Shown: positions 8,857-17,362 of the stretch, in pieces
How the letters are laid out: each line of letters begins with the position of its first letter
Numbering within the stretch: the first letter of the stretch is position 1
Source: JBKBRC01 sp046292345
GTDB taxonomy: Bacteria > Bacteroidota > Rhodothermia > Rhodothermales > Rubricoccaceae
DNA length: 64,000 bases
NCBI GenBank assembly: GCA_046292345.1
Contig: JBKBRC010000007.1
Location: 21,813 to 85,812, forward strand
Direction of reading: 5' to 3'
Notes under the pieces: model-generated
Seen by the model: only the letters and a program-made list of their open reading frames with translations
What the model was told of the DNA's origin: nothing
Database searches by the model: none
Made by a program: the position numbers and the translations under genes

Positions 8857-9861
8857 TCAGCGCTTGCGGGTCACGATGTAGGCGGCCAGGCCGATGAGCG
8901 ACTCGCGCGCGGCCGAGGGAGGAAACGCCTCGAGGGCGGCGGCGGCCTCGTGCGCGAGCGCCTCCATACGCGTACGCGCGTAGTCGAGCCCGCCCCGCCG
9001 GCGTACGAAGGCGATCACCTCGGCCGTGTCATCGGCCGATTTGCGCTTCTTGCGCACGATGCGCATGATCTGGCGGCGCTCGGCCTCGGTGGCGCCGGCG
9101 AGCGCGGCGATGAGCGGGAGCGTGAGCTTTTTCTCCTGGAGGTCGAGCCCGAGCGGCTTGCCCACGTCGACCGCGTCGTAGTCGAAGAGGTCGTCGCGGA
9201 TCTGGAACGCGAGCCCGAGCCGCTCGCCGATGGCCTTCACGCGCGCAACCGTGGGGGCGTCCGCGCCGGCGCTGACGGCGCCGCAGGCCATGCAGGCCGC
9301 GATGAGCGAGGCCGTCTTGTCGGAGATGATGCGGAAGTAGCTCGTCTCGTCGGTGTCGAGCGTGCGGGCCTTCTCGATCTGGAGCAGCTCGCCCTCGCTC
9401 ATGCGCCGCACGGCATCGGAGACGACGTGCAGCAGCTCGTAGTCGCGCGCGTCGAGCGCGAGCAGTAGGCCGCGGCTGAGCAGAAAGTCGCCGAGGAGGA
9501 CGGCGACCTTGTTCTTCCACAGCGCGTTGATCGAGAACGCGCCGCGGCGGCGCTCGGCCTCGTCCACGACGTCGTCGTGGACGAGCGTGGCCGTGTGCAG
9601 CAGCTCGACGAGCGCGGCGCCGCGGTAGCTCGCCGGCGTGACGCCGCCGCAGAGCCGGGCCGAGAGCAGCACGAGCGTCGGGCGGATCTCTTTACCCTTC
9701 TGCCGCAGCACGTACTGTGTGACGACGTCGAGCAGACGCACGCGCGAGCGCATGGCGTCGCGGAAGTAGCGCCGGAACACTTTCAGGTCGCCCTCGACCG
9801 GCTCGCGGAGGGCAGCGAGCCCGCGCGGCGCGGCGGGCAGAGGGGCGAGGGCGGGTTCCAT
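8857..9861 (-). CDS. Polyprenyl diphosphate synthase (long-chain type)
   Basis: This 334-residue prenyltransferase would condense isopentenyl diphosphate with an allylic primer, probably making the long side chain of a quinone. The family motifs are all present: KGKEIRPTLVLLSARLCGG, the first Asp-rich motif in LVHDDVVDEAERRRG, and the second in FQIRDDLFDYDA. The length and the bulky residues before the first Asp motif resemble octaprenyl-type synthases more than FPP synthases, which is a family-level inference. A second synthase at 44.6 kb lacks these features. A 7-bp palindrome lies 10-30 nt upstream of the ATG. Confidence 0.93.
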   Translation of the reverse strand: MEPALAPLPAAPRGLAALREPVEGDLKVFRRYFRDAMRSRVRLLDVVTQYVLRQKGKEIRPTLVLLSARLCGGVTPASYRGAALVELLHTATLVHDDVVDEAERRRGAFSINALWKNKVAVLLGDFLLSRGLLLALDARDYELLHVVSDAVRRMSEGELLQIEKARTLDTDETSYFRIISDKTASLIAACMACGAVSAGADAPTVARVKAIGERLGLAFQIRDDLFDYDAVDVGKPLGLDLQEKKLTLPLIAALAGATEAERRQIMRIVRKKRKSADDTAEVIAFVRRRGGLDYARTRMEALAHEAAAALEAFPPSAARESLIGLAAYIVTRKR

Positions 9862-9871
9862 GCGAGCGTGG

Positions 9872-9891
9872 CTTTCAGTTGTTGCTGAAAG
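9872..9891 (-). promoter_or_regulatory. Palindrome upstream of polyprenyl synthase start
   Basis: ctttcag and ctgaaag form a perfect 7-bp inverted repeat around a 6-nt spacer, 10-30 nt before the ATG. On the sense strand it overlaps a tactttc sequence resembling a Bacteroidota -7 box. It could be an operator or an RNA hairpin over the leader. Confidence 0.35.
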
Positions 9892-9942
9892 TACCCTACT
9901 CGCGCGGTGCTTCGGGGTTGCTCCGGCGGGCCAGCACGGCGG

Positions 9943-9974
9943 TTTTCACGCGCCGCTCACGCGGCGCGTGAAAA
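9943..9974. other. Perfect 14-bp hairpin overlapping the DUF2851 stop codon
   Basis: The arms ttttcacgcgccgc and gcggcgcgtgaaaa pair perfectly around a 4-nt loop. The stop codon of the minus-strand DUF2851 gene is inside one arm. A and T runs close the stem at its base but no separate U-run follows. It may act as a bidirectional terminator or RNA 3'-end stabiliser; this is inferred from structure only. Confidence 0.6.
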
Positions 9975-11298
9975 TGGGGTAGAGCGTCCGGCCGATGGCG
10001 CAGCGCGCGCAGCGCCCCTCATCGCAGAAGTGCTGGGCAAGCTGGTGCAACCCCTGAGTGTCGAGGAGGCTGCGCGCGGCGTAGCCGGCCGCGGCGAAGC
10101 GCGCCGTGACGGTGTCAGCCTCCGGGGGGAGCGCAGCGAGTGTAGCGACGATGGCCCGCTCAGCGTGCGCGTCCTCGCGCTGCTCGGCCTCGAGCAGCAA
10201 CGACGGCAGCACGGCCCCGGCGAGCAGGACGTCTACGCGTGCGCGTCCTGGAGCAGGCCTTCCGGGCGGCTGGAGCAGCCGACGCAGGGCGGCCACTGGC
10301 CGCTCGGCGTGCAGTGCGGCGTGCAGCCTCCCGAGCGGATCGTGGCGGAGAAGTCCCGGCGGCGCGTCTCCGTCGGCGGGGTAGAACAGCGCGGCGGCCT
10401 GCTCGAGGCGACGCGCGGGTGCGTTGGCGGGCCGCCCGCCCGGGTGCCATGCGCCCGGGGGGAGGGGCGTGAGCGCGTGCGCCTCGCGGAGCCGCGCGAA
10501 GCGGTCCGTGAGGTCGTCGGGGAAGAGGCCGGACGCGTGCAGCCCCGAGAGGCCGGTCACGAGCGCGAGCACGTCGCGCGCGGCGCCGAGGCGCCGCGCG
10601 AGCGCGAGCGGAAAACGGCGCGCCAGGCGCTCCATGGCGTCGGCATTGGCGCGGTAGCCGAGGCCGCGAAAGAGGCCGGCGAGCAGAAGCGCCTCGGGGT
10701 CGGGGCGCTGCGCGTAGCGCCGGGCGAGGCGCTCGGCGCGTACGCGCAGGCGCTCCACGCCAAGCGCCTCGACCCAGGCGCGCTGTATCTCGACGGGGAC
10801 GTCAGGCCAGCGGGGCGCGCACATGGGCGTGGGCCGTGGCGTGGCGTAGAAGGCATGGATGAGGCGCCGCAGCGAGCGGTCCAGGTGTGGCAGTAGCACC
10901 AGCTCGGGCAGCGGAGTTCCGTCGGCGCGGCGGAGCGTGCCCGTATGCTGGTCGGGCCCGAGGACGACGTGGAGCACGACGCGGTTGTAGGCCGGGTCGT
11001 CGTGGTGGCGGTGCGCGATCCAGTCGCCGCTCGTGCGGTGGACCTCCACGTCCCCGGCCCACTCGAGCGCGTCTGGCCCTTCGCCGATGCGGATGCGCGC
11101 GGCTGAGAAGTCTGGTCCGGCCTCGAGGTTGAGCGTGCCAGGATCGAGGACGAGCAGGGGCAGGCCGTCGTGCGTGTGCAGGTTGCCCGGACGGTAGAGC
11201 CGCTGCGCCCAGGCGTCCTGGAGAACAGCCTCGGGAACGCGCGCTACGGGCGCGTCGGGCTCCCGGAAGAAGGGAGAAGCGTCAGGACGAGTGCGCAC
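9946..11298 (-). CDS. DUF2851 family protein
   Basis: This protein of about 450 residues matches DUF2851, a family largely restricted to Bacteroidota and relatives. Recognisable parts are WAQRLYRPGNLHTHDGLPL, VLDPGTLNLEAGPDFSAARI, WAGDVEVHRTSGDW, HVVLGPD, and the C-terminal cysteine cluster FCDEGRCARCAIGR. The start is set at a GTG at 11296-11298, because residues encoded further upstream are low-complexity and unlike the family. A slightly different start is possible. The function is unknown; the conserved His/Asp/Cys residues have suggested a metal-dependent enzyme but that is inference. The last codons lie in a perfect hairpin. Confidence 0.88.
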   Translation of the reverse strand: MRTRPDASPFFREPDAPVARVPEAVLQDAWAQRLYRPGNLHTHDGLPLLVLDPGTLNLEAGPDFSAARIRIGEGPDALEWAGDVEVHRTSGDWIAHRHHDDPAYNRVVLHVVLGPDQHTGTLRRADGTPLPELVLLPHLDRSLRRLIHAFYATPRPTPMCAPRWPDVPVEIQRAWVEALGVERLRVRAERLARRYAQRPDPEALLLAGLFRGLGYRANADAMERLARRFPLALARRLGAARDVLALVTGLSGLHASGLFPDDLTDRFARLREAHALTPLPPGAWHPGGRPANAPARRLEQAAALFYPADGDAPPGLLRHDPLGRLHAALHAERPVAALRRLLQPPGRPAPGRARVDVLLAGAVLPSLLLEAEQREDAHAERAIVATLAALPPEADTVTARFAAAGYAARSLLDTQGLHQLAQHFCDEGRCARCAIGRTLYPIFTRRVSGA

Positions 11299-11437
11299 AT
11301 CTCTGAGGCATGACGTGCAGGCGAAGAACCCGCATGCCTGTGCGCGTAACCTTCTCCCTGAAATGTCCAGCTTTTGTGTCTTTCGGGCTTCCCTTCCGAA
11401 CGGGGCGTCCGTCCGGTGGCGCTTCCGGAAGGAGACG

Positions 11438-12163
11438 CTAGGCGGCGAGGGCGCGCTCGACGAGCCAGACCGGCAGCGCCTGCCGTGCAACGCGCGTGGC
11501 TGGCAGCGAGTCATCGCCGCGGCGTACGCGCGCGAACGCCTCGCGCTTGCGTGCTCCGGTGAGCGCAAAAAGCGTCAGGCGAGCGTGCGCGAGCGCCGGG
11601 AGCGTGAGCGTGACGCGCGCACGGATGGCCGTGCCCTCGGGCGCCTCAGCAGGGACGCACCAGCGCGTCGCCTGGTCCAGAGCCGCGTCCCCGGGGAAGA
11701 GCGACGCCGTGTGTCCGTCGTCGCCCATGCCGAGGTGGAGCACGTCGAACGCAGGCGGTCCGCCGAAGTGGGCGCCGAGCAGCGCGTCGTAGCGAGCGGC
11801 CGCCTCGGCGGCGCCGCGCTCGCCCTCAATGCGGTGCACGGCCGGCCGCGCCGCGTCCGGGAGCCGGTCCAGCAGCGCCTCGCGCGCCAGGCGAAAGTTG
11901 CTCTCGGCGTGCTCGGGCGGGACGGCGCGCTCGTCGCCCCAGAACAGATGCACGCGTGTCCAGTCGAGGTCGGCGCGGGCGAGGGCTTCGTAGGCCGGGC
12001 CGGGCGTGGAGCCGCCCGTCAGGCAGAGCGTGGCTTCGCCGCGCGCGGCGAGCGCCTCGCGGAGCGCGTCTGCGGTACGTGAGGCGAGGGCGGCGCGAAC
12101 GGCCGTGGCCTCCTCGAGGACGACGATCGTCCCGATAGGGGCTTCGGGCGAAACGTCGGGCAT
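11438..12163 (-). CDS. pgl: 6-phosphogluconolactonase
   Basis: Pgl hydrolyses 6-phosphogluconolactone in the oxidative pentose phosphate pathway. The 241-residue protein has the SugarP-isomerase-type motifs LCLTGGSTPGPAYEAL, VHLFWGDERAVPPEHAESNFRLA, and DVLHLGMGDDGHTASLFPG. The length is normal for the DevB-type enzyme. Its ATG lies 3 nt after the zwf stop on the same strand, so the two enzymes for consecutive steps are co-transcribed and probably coupled. A spacer of 139 nt separates its stop from the DUF2851 start. Confidence 0.97.
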   Translation of the reverse strand: MPDVSPEAPIGTIVVLEEATAVRAALASRTADALREALAARGEATLCLTGGSTPGPAYEALARADLDWTRVHLFWGDERAVPPEHAESNFRLAREALLDRLPDAARPAVHRIEGERGAAEAAARYDALLGAHFGGPPAFDVLHLGMGDDGHTASLFPGDAALDQATRWCVPAEAPEGTAIRARVTLTLPALAHARLTLFALTGARKREAFARVRRGDDSLPATRVARQALPVWLVERALAA

Positions 12164-12166
12164 GGT

Positions 12167-13591
12167 TCAGGCGGGGGCGACGGTGACGAGGGCGCGCGCG
12201 GCCTCCGGCCCCCACGAGCCCGAGGAGTAGATCTCCGGTTGCGGCGGCGACGCGATCAGCGGAGCCACGACGCGCCAGGCCTCCTCGGCTTCCTCGGCGT
12301 GCACGAAGAGCGTGGGGTCGCCCAGGGCGACGTCGCGCAGGAGCGTCTCGTAGGCGTCGGGCGTCGGGCCGAACGCGTCGGCGTAGGAGAACCGGAAGTG
12401 CTGCGTCGAGACCGGGAAGCCGTCGCCGGGCGCCTTGACGTCGAACGAGAGGCGGAAGCCCTCGTCGGGCTGGAGGCGGATGCGGAGCACGTTGCGCGAG
12501 GGCTGGCACGGGCTGACGGCGTGGAAGAGGCGCACCGGCGGGCGGCGGAAGACGACGGCGATCTCGGTCAGGCGTTCCCGGAGCCGCTTGCCCGTGCGGA
12601 GCACGAACGGCACGCCCTGCCAGCGCCAGTTCTCGCAGCGCAGCGTGACGGCGGCGAACGTCTCGGTCTGCGAGTGTTCGGCTACGCCCTCGTGGTCGCG
12701 GTAGGCTTCGCCGCGTCCGCCCTCGGGGTCGTCGCCGGCGCCGTACTGGCCGTAGACGGCCTCGGACGGATCGGCGGGGCGCGTCGAGCGGAGCACCTTG
12801 ATCTTCTCGGCCCGGATGCCCTCGGCGTCGAGGCGGGCCGGGGGCTCCATCGCGGTGAGCGCGTAGAGCTGCATCAGGTGGTTCTGGATCATGTCGCGCA
12901 TCGTGCCGGCGTCCTCGAAGTAGCCCGTGCGGCCCTCGGCGTCGTTGGTCTCGGCGACGGTGATCTCGACGCGCTCGACCTGCGCGCGCGTCCACGCGGC
13001 CTCGAAGAGGGCGTTGGCGAAGCGGAAGACGAGCAGGTTCTGCACGGTCTCCTTGCCGAGGAAATGGTCGATCCGGAAGACCTGCGCCTCGTCGAAGCAG
13101 GCGTGCAGCGTCTCGTTGAGCGCGCGCGCCGACGCGAGGTCGCTCCCGAACGGCTTCTCGACGACGAGGCGCGTCCAGCCGGCGCGCTCGCCGCGGGCCT
13201 CGAAGGCGCCGAGCGCCTCGGCGGTGGTGGAGAAGGCGGCCGGTGGGAGGGCGAGGTAGTAGACGCGGTTGCTGCCTGTCTCATGCGCGGCCTCGAGCGC
13301 CACGATGCGCTCGGTGAGCGGATCGGCAGACTGCGTGAGGTCGGCGCGGACGTAGTGCAGCGTGGCCTCGGCCCAGGCGCGGGCGTCCGCTTCCGGCACG
13401 CCCTTCTCGGCGAGCGCCTCGGCGGCCATCGTGCGGAAGCGCGCGTCGTCCCAGTCTGTGCGGCCGGTGCCGAGCACGACGAGGCTGGGCGGGGCGTCGC
13501 CGCGGCGCGTGAGGTGGTAGAGTGCCGGGACGAGCTTGGCGCGCGCGAGGTCTCCGGTGGCGCCGAAGAGCACGAACAGGTGGGGATCCAT
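12167..13591 (-). CDS. zwf: Glucose-6-phosphate 1-dehydrogenase
   Basis: Zwf oxidises glucose-6-phosphate to 6-phosphogluconolactone and reduces NADP+. The 474-residue product shows the nucleotide-binding FGATGDLARAKLVPALY at the N-terminus, VEKPFGSDLASA, the active-site FRIDHFLGKETVQNLL, and conserved C-terminal segments FEAAWTRAQVERVEIT and FRLSFDVKAPGD. The start at 13589-13591 gives the usual MDPHLFVLFGATGD N-terminus. It lies 26 nt after the GMC oxidoreductase gene and 3 nt before pgl. No 6-phosphogluconate dehydrogenase gene is in this window. Confidence 0.98.
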   Translation of the reverse strand: MDPHLFVLFGATGDLARAKLVPALYHLTRRGDAPPSLVVLGTGRTDWDDARFRTMAAEALAEKGVPEADARAWAEATLHYVRADLTQSADPLTERIVALEAAHETGSNRVYYLALPPAAFSTTAEALGAFEARGERAGWTRLVVEKPFGSDLASARALNETLHACFDEAQVFRIDHFLGKETVQNLLVFRFANALFEAAWTRAQVERVEITVAETNDAEGRTGYFEDAGTMRDMIQNHLMQLYALTAMEPPARLDAEGIRAEKIKVLRSTRPADPSEAVYGQYGAGDDPEGGRGEAYRDHEGVAEHSQTETFAAVTLRCENWRWQGVPFVLRTGKRLRERLTEIAVVFRRPPVRLFHAVSPCQPSRNVLRIRLQPDEGFRLSFDVKAPGDGFPVSTQHFRFSYADAFGPTPDAYETLLRDVALGDPTLFVHAEEAEEAWRVVAPLIASPPQPEIYSSGSWGPEAARALVTVAPA

Positions 13592-13617
13592 GGGGGGCGG
13601 GCGGAGGGGGACCTCCG

Positions 13618-15195
13618 TCAGACCCCCTCGGCGGCCAGGTGATCCGCGAGGCGGTACGCCCACGCGACGATGGTGAGCGTGGGGTTCGTAGCGGCCGAGG
13701 ACGGGAAGACGCTCGCGTCGGCCACGAAGAGGTTGGCCAGGTCATGCGCGCGCCCCTCCGGGGAGACGACGCTCGTCTCGGGGCGCGTGCCCATGCGGAG
13801 CGTGCCGCACTGGTGGTTGACGACGCGCAGCGGCATCGGGACGCGGAAGAACTCGGTGAAGCCGAGCGGCCGCAGCGCGGCCTCTAGCTTGTCCATCAGC
13901 TGCGCGTGCGGCCCCAGGTTGGTTGGCGTATAGTGGAGACGGATCCCGCCGTCGGGGCCGAGCGTGACGCGGTTGTCTTCGAGCGGCAGGTCCTCGGTCT
14001 GCGCCCACCAGTCGACGGAGTGGGGGGCGAGGCGGCGGGCGTCGTCGGGGGAGAGGTCGGGCACGTCGCGCGCGATCATCTCGGCGGTGTGCTTGCCCAT
14101 GAGGTGGATGTGCCCGAGCGGCACGCGCGCCAGCGGGCCGGCCTTGGGGTCGCCCCAGTAGTAGTCGTTGACGGCGAGCGTCTTCTGGAAGAACGTGTCG
14201 TTGACGTGGGCGAAGTCGGCCGTGTAGAACTTGGACGTCGTGTGGCGCATCAGGTGGCGCCCGACGCGGCCGGACGTGTTGGCCAGGCCCTCGGGATAGG
14301 CGTCGGTAGCGGAGGCGAGCAGCAGCGCGGCCGAGTTGATGGCGCCGGCGGCGAGCACGACCGTGCCCGCCCGGAAGCGGACCTGCGCGCCGCCCACCTC
14401 GGCCTCGACCGCCTCGACGGCCGTGCCCGCAGCCGACGGCACGAGACGCGTGGCGCGCGCGCCGGCGACGAGGCGGACGTTGGGGTAGCGCAGCGCCGGG
14501 CGGAGCGAGGCCGTCTCGGCGTCGGCCTTGAGGTGCGTCAGGTCCGGGTAGCCGTCGAACGTCTCGGTGCCCTGAGCGCGGAAGAGCTCGCGGAGCACGA
14601 ACGGGCCGTCGTCTTCGTCCTCGTGGTTGAGGCGCAGGCCCATCGGCAGTTCGAAGGCGCGCACGCCGCCGGCGCGCAGGCCCTCGGCCACGGCGCCGAT
14701 GCGCCCGTCGTGCGCGAGCGGCGGATGCGGGAAGGGCCCTGCACGGGGCGGCTCGAACGGATCGGCGCCGGCGCGGCCGTGCACGTGGTAGGCGACTTCG
14801 GCGCGGTCGTAGTAGGGCGCGAGCTCCTCGTAGTCGATGGGCCAGGCGGGCGAGACGCCTTCGGGGAAGGCGACCTCCTCGAAGTCGCGGGGGCGCAGGC
14901 GGAGCATAGCCGCGCCATAGGTCTTCGTGTTGCCCCCGGCCTGGTAGTACATGTTGACCGGGAAGCGCTCGCCGCGTGCGGCGTCGGTCCACGTCTCGTC
15001 GGCGAGGTAGCGCCCGCCGCCGTAGACGAGCGCGGGGCTCCAGTTTTCGGCCTCGCGGGGCAGGAAGCCCTCGCGGGAGAGCAGGACGATCTGGCGGCCG
15101 GTCGGGGCGAGGGCGTGGGCGAGCGCGCTGCCGGCGGCGCCGGCGCCGATGATGAGCACGTCGGGGGTGAGCGGGAGCGAGGCGGTATCGGTCAC
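13618..15195 (-). CDS. GMC-family FAD-dependent oxidoreductase
   Basis: This 525-residue flavoenzyme has an N-terminal FAD dinucleotide fold, DVLIIGAGAAGSALAHAL. It also has the GMC second signature region around AAGAINSAALLLAS and the C-terminal active-site block NHQCGTLRMG followed by LFVADASVFPSSAATNPTLTIVA. It starts with GTG. Similarity in layout is to glucose/sorbose-type dehydrogenases, consistent with neighbours zwf, pgl and a glucose-dehydrogenase-like SDR, but the substrate cannot be read from sequence. No twin-arginine or Sec signal is visible, so a cytoplasmic location is likely. It precedes zwf by 26 nt. Confidence 0.9.
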   Translation of the reverse strand: MTDTASLPLTPDVLIIGAGAAGSALAHALAPTGRQIVLLSREGFLPREAENWSPALVYGGGRYLADETWTDAARGERFPVNMYYQAGGNTKTYGAAMLRLRPRDFEEVAFPEGVSPAWPIDYEELAPYYDRAEVAYHVHGRAGADPFEPPRAGPFPHPPLAHDGRIGAVAEGLRAGGVRAFELPMGLRLNHEDEDDGPFVLRELFRAQGTETFDGYPDLTHLKADAETASLRPALRYPNVRLVAGARATRLVPSAAGTAVEAVEAEVGGAQVRFRAGTVVLAAGAINSAALLLASATDAYPEGLANTSGRVGRHLMRHTTSKFYTADFAHVNDTFFQKTLAVNDYYWGDPKAGPLARVPLGHIHLMGKHTAEMIARDVPDLSPDDARRLAPHSVDWWAQTEDLPLEDNRVTLGPDGGIRLHYTPTNLGPHAQLMDKLEAALRPLGFTEFFRVPMPLRVVNHQCGTLRMGTRPETSVVSPEGRAHDLANLFVADASVFPSSAATNPTLTIVAWAYRLADHLAAEGV

Positions 15196-15249
15196 GCGGG
15201 GCGTCGGCGGGGGGGCAGAGGGTGAGGGGGCGTGTCCGGGCGGGGACGG

Positions 15250-16140
15250 CTAGCCAGACCAGGGCTGGCGGAAGTCGTTGTAGAGCGTCAGTCCGCCGTC
15301 GGCGAAGAGCGTCTGCCCGGTGATGTACGCCGCGTCGTCCGAGGCCAGGAAGGCGATCACGCGCGCGATTTCCTCCGGGCGTGCCACGCGCGCGAGCGGT
15401 ATATGCTCGGCCACAACGGCCTCGCCGGCCGCGTCGCCGAACCAGCTCTGGATGGGCGTGTGCGTCGCGCCGGGCGCGACGGCGTTGACGCGGATGCCGC
15501 GGTCGGCGTACTCGAGCGCGAGCGTTTTGGTCAGGCTGCCCAGGGCGGCCTTGCTCATCGCGTACGAGGCGAAGCCGGGCCGCGGGATCTGCTCGTGGAC
15601 GCTGCTCACGTTGACGATCGTGCCGCCTGCGCTGCGCGCGAGCATGTCGCGCAGGGCCGCGCGCGCGCACAGGAACGCCCCGCGCACGTTGACGGCCATC
15701 ACGGCGTCGAAGGCCTCGGCCGTCGTCTCGTGCGTCTCGGAGGGGATCTGGATGCCGGCGTTGTTGACGAGCAGGTCCACGCGGCCGAAGGCGCGCGTGG
15801 CGGCGGCAAACATGGCCTCGACCGAGCGCTCGTCGGTCACGTCGCCCTCGACGGCGACGACCGGCGCCGGGTTCAGGTTGGCCGGCACGAACGGCTCGGC
15901 CGGCGCCTCGTCCGCGCGGGCGAGCACGGGCGGGGCGCCATCGCCGGCGTGGACCGCCGCCGCGGCGCGGTGCGCGGCGAGGGCGAGGCGCACGGTCTCG
16001 CGGGCGTCGGCGAGGGCGTCGGCGTCGCGGTAGCCTACGGCGACGCGCGCGCCGCGCCGCGCCAGCTCGACCGCCGTCGCGCGGCCGATGCCAGAGGAGG
16101 CGCCCGTCACGAGGGCGGTGCGGTCGGTCAGGTCGGACAT
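15250..16140 (-). CDS. SDR-family oxidoreductase (glucose 1-dehydrogenase-like)
   Basis: This 296-residue short-chain dehydrogenase has the cofactor motif LVTGASSGIGRA, the structural motif LVNNAGIQIP, the catalytic SSVHEQ...YAMSK pair, and the family's ADGGLTLYNDF end resembling glucose 1-dehydrogenases. It differs by an insertion of about 35-40 residues between the second beta strand and the GDVTDE segment, rich in Ala and Pro (approximately residues 50-90). This region normally reads the NADP 2'-phosphate. It lies 54 nt upstream of the GMC oxidoreductase gene on the same strand, suggesting a shared sugar or polyol oxidation role. The substrate is not determined. Confidence 0.9.
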   Translation of the reverse strand: MSDLTDRTALVTGASSGIGRATAVELARRGARVAVGYRDADALADARETVRLALAAHRAAAAVHAGDGAPPVLARADEAPAEPFVPANLNPAPVVAVEGDVTDERSVEAMFAAATRAFGRVDLLVNNAGIQIPSETHETTAEAFDAVMAVNVRGAFLCARAALRDMLARSAGGTIVNVSSVHEQIPRPGFASYAMSKAALGSLTKTLALEYADRGIRVNAVAPGATHTPIQSWFGDAAGEAVVAEHIPLARVARPEEIARVIAFLASDDAAYITGQTLFADGGLTLYNDFRQPWSG

Positions 16141-16232
16141 CGGGCGTGCAGGGAAGGTGCGGGCTCGCCTACCACGCCCTGCGTGTCGGGTTTCAACGCC
16201 GGGCGAAAGTGTCGCGCTCGGGCAGGACTTCC

Positions 16233-17357
16233 CTACGGGGTCCGGCGGCCGGACGGCGGAGCGGGGCCGTCGGTCTCTTCGGATGCCTTGCCGCCCGCGA
16301 TCTCGGGGGCGGGGAGCGCCCGCAGCCGCTCGAGCGCCCCGGCGACGTCCCCGAACGCCTTGGCCTCGTCGATAAAGAGCTGCAGGTGCGGGAACGGGAT
16401 CTCGATGCCGGCCTCGGTGAGCGCGTCGAACACGCGCTCCTGATACTCGAACCGGATGGGGAGGGCGAGGCGGGGATCTTTGAGGTAGAGCCGCAGCGCC
16501 ATGTCGACCGACGAGTCGCCGAGGCCGGTCACGACGCACGTGGGCGCGAAGTCCGGGTGCAGGCGGGCGTCGCCCTCGGTGAGCGCGAGCACGACGCGGC
16601 GGGCGGCCTCCGGGCTCTCCTTGTAAGCGATGCCGAAGGGCACGACGACGCGCAGCGTGCCGAGCATGGAGTGGTTGACGATCTTGGACGTGATGACGAG
16701 CGCGTTGGGCAGGATGGCCATCTGGTTGTCGATCGTCCGCACGCGCGTCGTGCGCAGCGTGATCTCCTCGACCGTGCCGAACGTGTCTTGCACCTCGACG
16801 TAGTCCCCGACGCGGAAGGGGCGGTCCAGGAGGATCGTGATGCCAGCGATGAAGTTCTCGAGCGTGTCGCGCGCCGCGAAGCCGAGCGCGATGCCGGCGA
16901 TGCCGAGGCCCGCGATGAGCGTCGTCACGTTGATGCCGAGCTGGTCCAGCACGGTCACCGCGGCGAACGAATAGAGGAGCAGCCGCAGGCCGCGCAGGAT
17001 GAGCTGCTGCACGCCGGCGTCCATGCGGCGCGAGGTGGCCAGGGCGCGGCGGAGCACCGAGCGCAGCACGCGGTAGAGCGCCCAGAACGCCGCGGCGATG
17101 AAGATGGCCGGCAGCAGGTTGACGACGGCGAACGTGAGCAGGGCCGTCGAGAAGATCTCGGCTGCCTCGGCGAAGCGGCCCTCGGCGAGCACGCGCGCGG
17201 CATCCTCGACGTTGCGCGAGAGCGCGCCCACGCCCGTCGTGTCCGAGAGGAAGAGCGTGTCCACGCGCACGAGCGTGTCGCGCCGGGCAAGCGAGTCGGC
17301 GGCGGCGCGGAGCGAGTCCGCGACGGCCTGCAGCGAGTCGAGCGGGGCGAGCTGCAT
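16233..17357 (-). CDS. MscS-family small-conductance mechanosensitive channel
   Basis: The 374-residue protein starts with about 70 residues predicted periplasmic or linker, rich in DSLR/DTL repeats. Membrane helices follow, including LLTFAVVNLLPAIFIAAAF and LRLLLYSFAAVTVL. The MscS pore helix is GLGIAGIALGFAARDTLENFIAGI, and the beta domain contains LLDRPFRVGDYVEV and RTIDNQMAILPNALVI. Such channels open on membrane tension to release solutes under hypo-osmotic shock. The ATG is 5 nt after the folD stop. The frame remains open upstream through the folD repeat array, where it would encode RRDAC repeats, but the ATG at 17355-17357 is the sensible start. Confidence 0.93.
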   Translation of the reverse strand: MQLAPLDSLQAVADSLRAAADSLARRDTLVRVDTLFLSDTTGVGALSRNVEDAARVLAEGRFAEAAEIFSTALLTFAVVNLLPAIFIAAAFWALYRVLRSVLRRALATSRRMDAGVQQLILRGLRLLLYSFAAVTVLDQLGINVTTLIAGLGIAGIALGFAARDTLENFIAGITILLDRPFRVGDYVEVQDTFGTVEEITLRTTRVRTIDNQMAILPNALVITSKIVNHSMLGTLRVVVPFGIAYKESPEAARRVVLALTEGDARLHPDFAPTCVVTGLGDSSVDMALRLYLKDPRLALPIRFEYQERVFDALTEAGIEIPFPHLQLFIDEAKAFGDVAGALERLRALPAPEIAGGKASEETDGPAPPSGRRTP

Positions 17358-17362
17358 CGGGC

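Noticed and set aside
12239..15225. Long plus-strand frames opposite zwf and the GMC oxidoreductase
   Set aside because: Antisense shadows of highly conserved enzymes on the minus strand; no domain features of their own.
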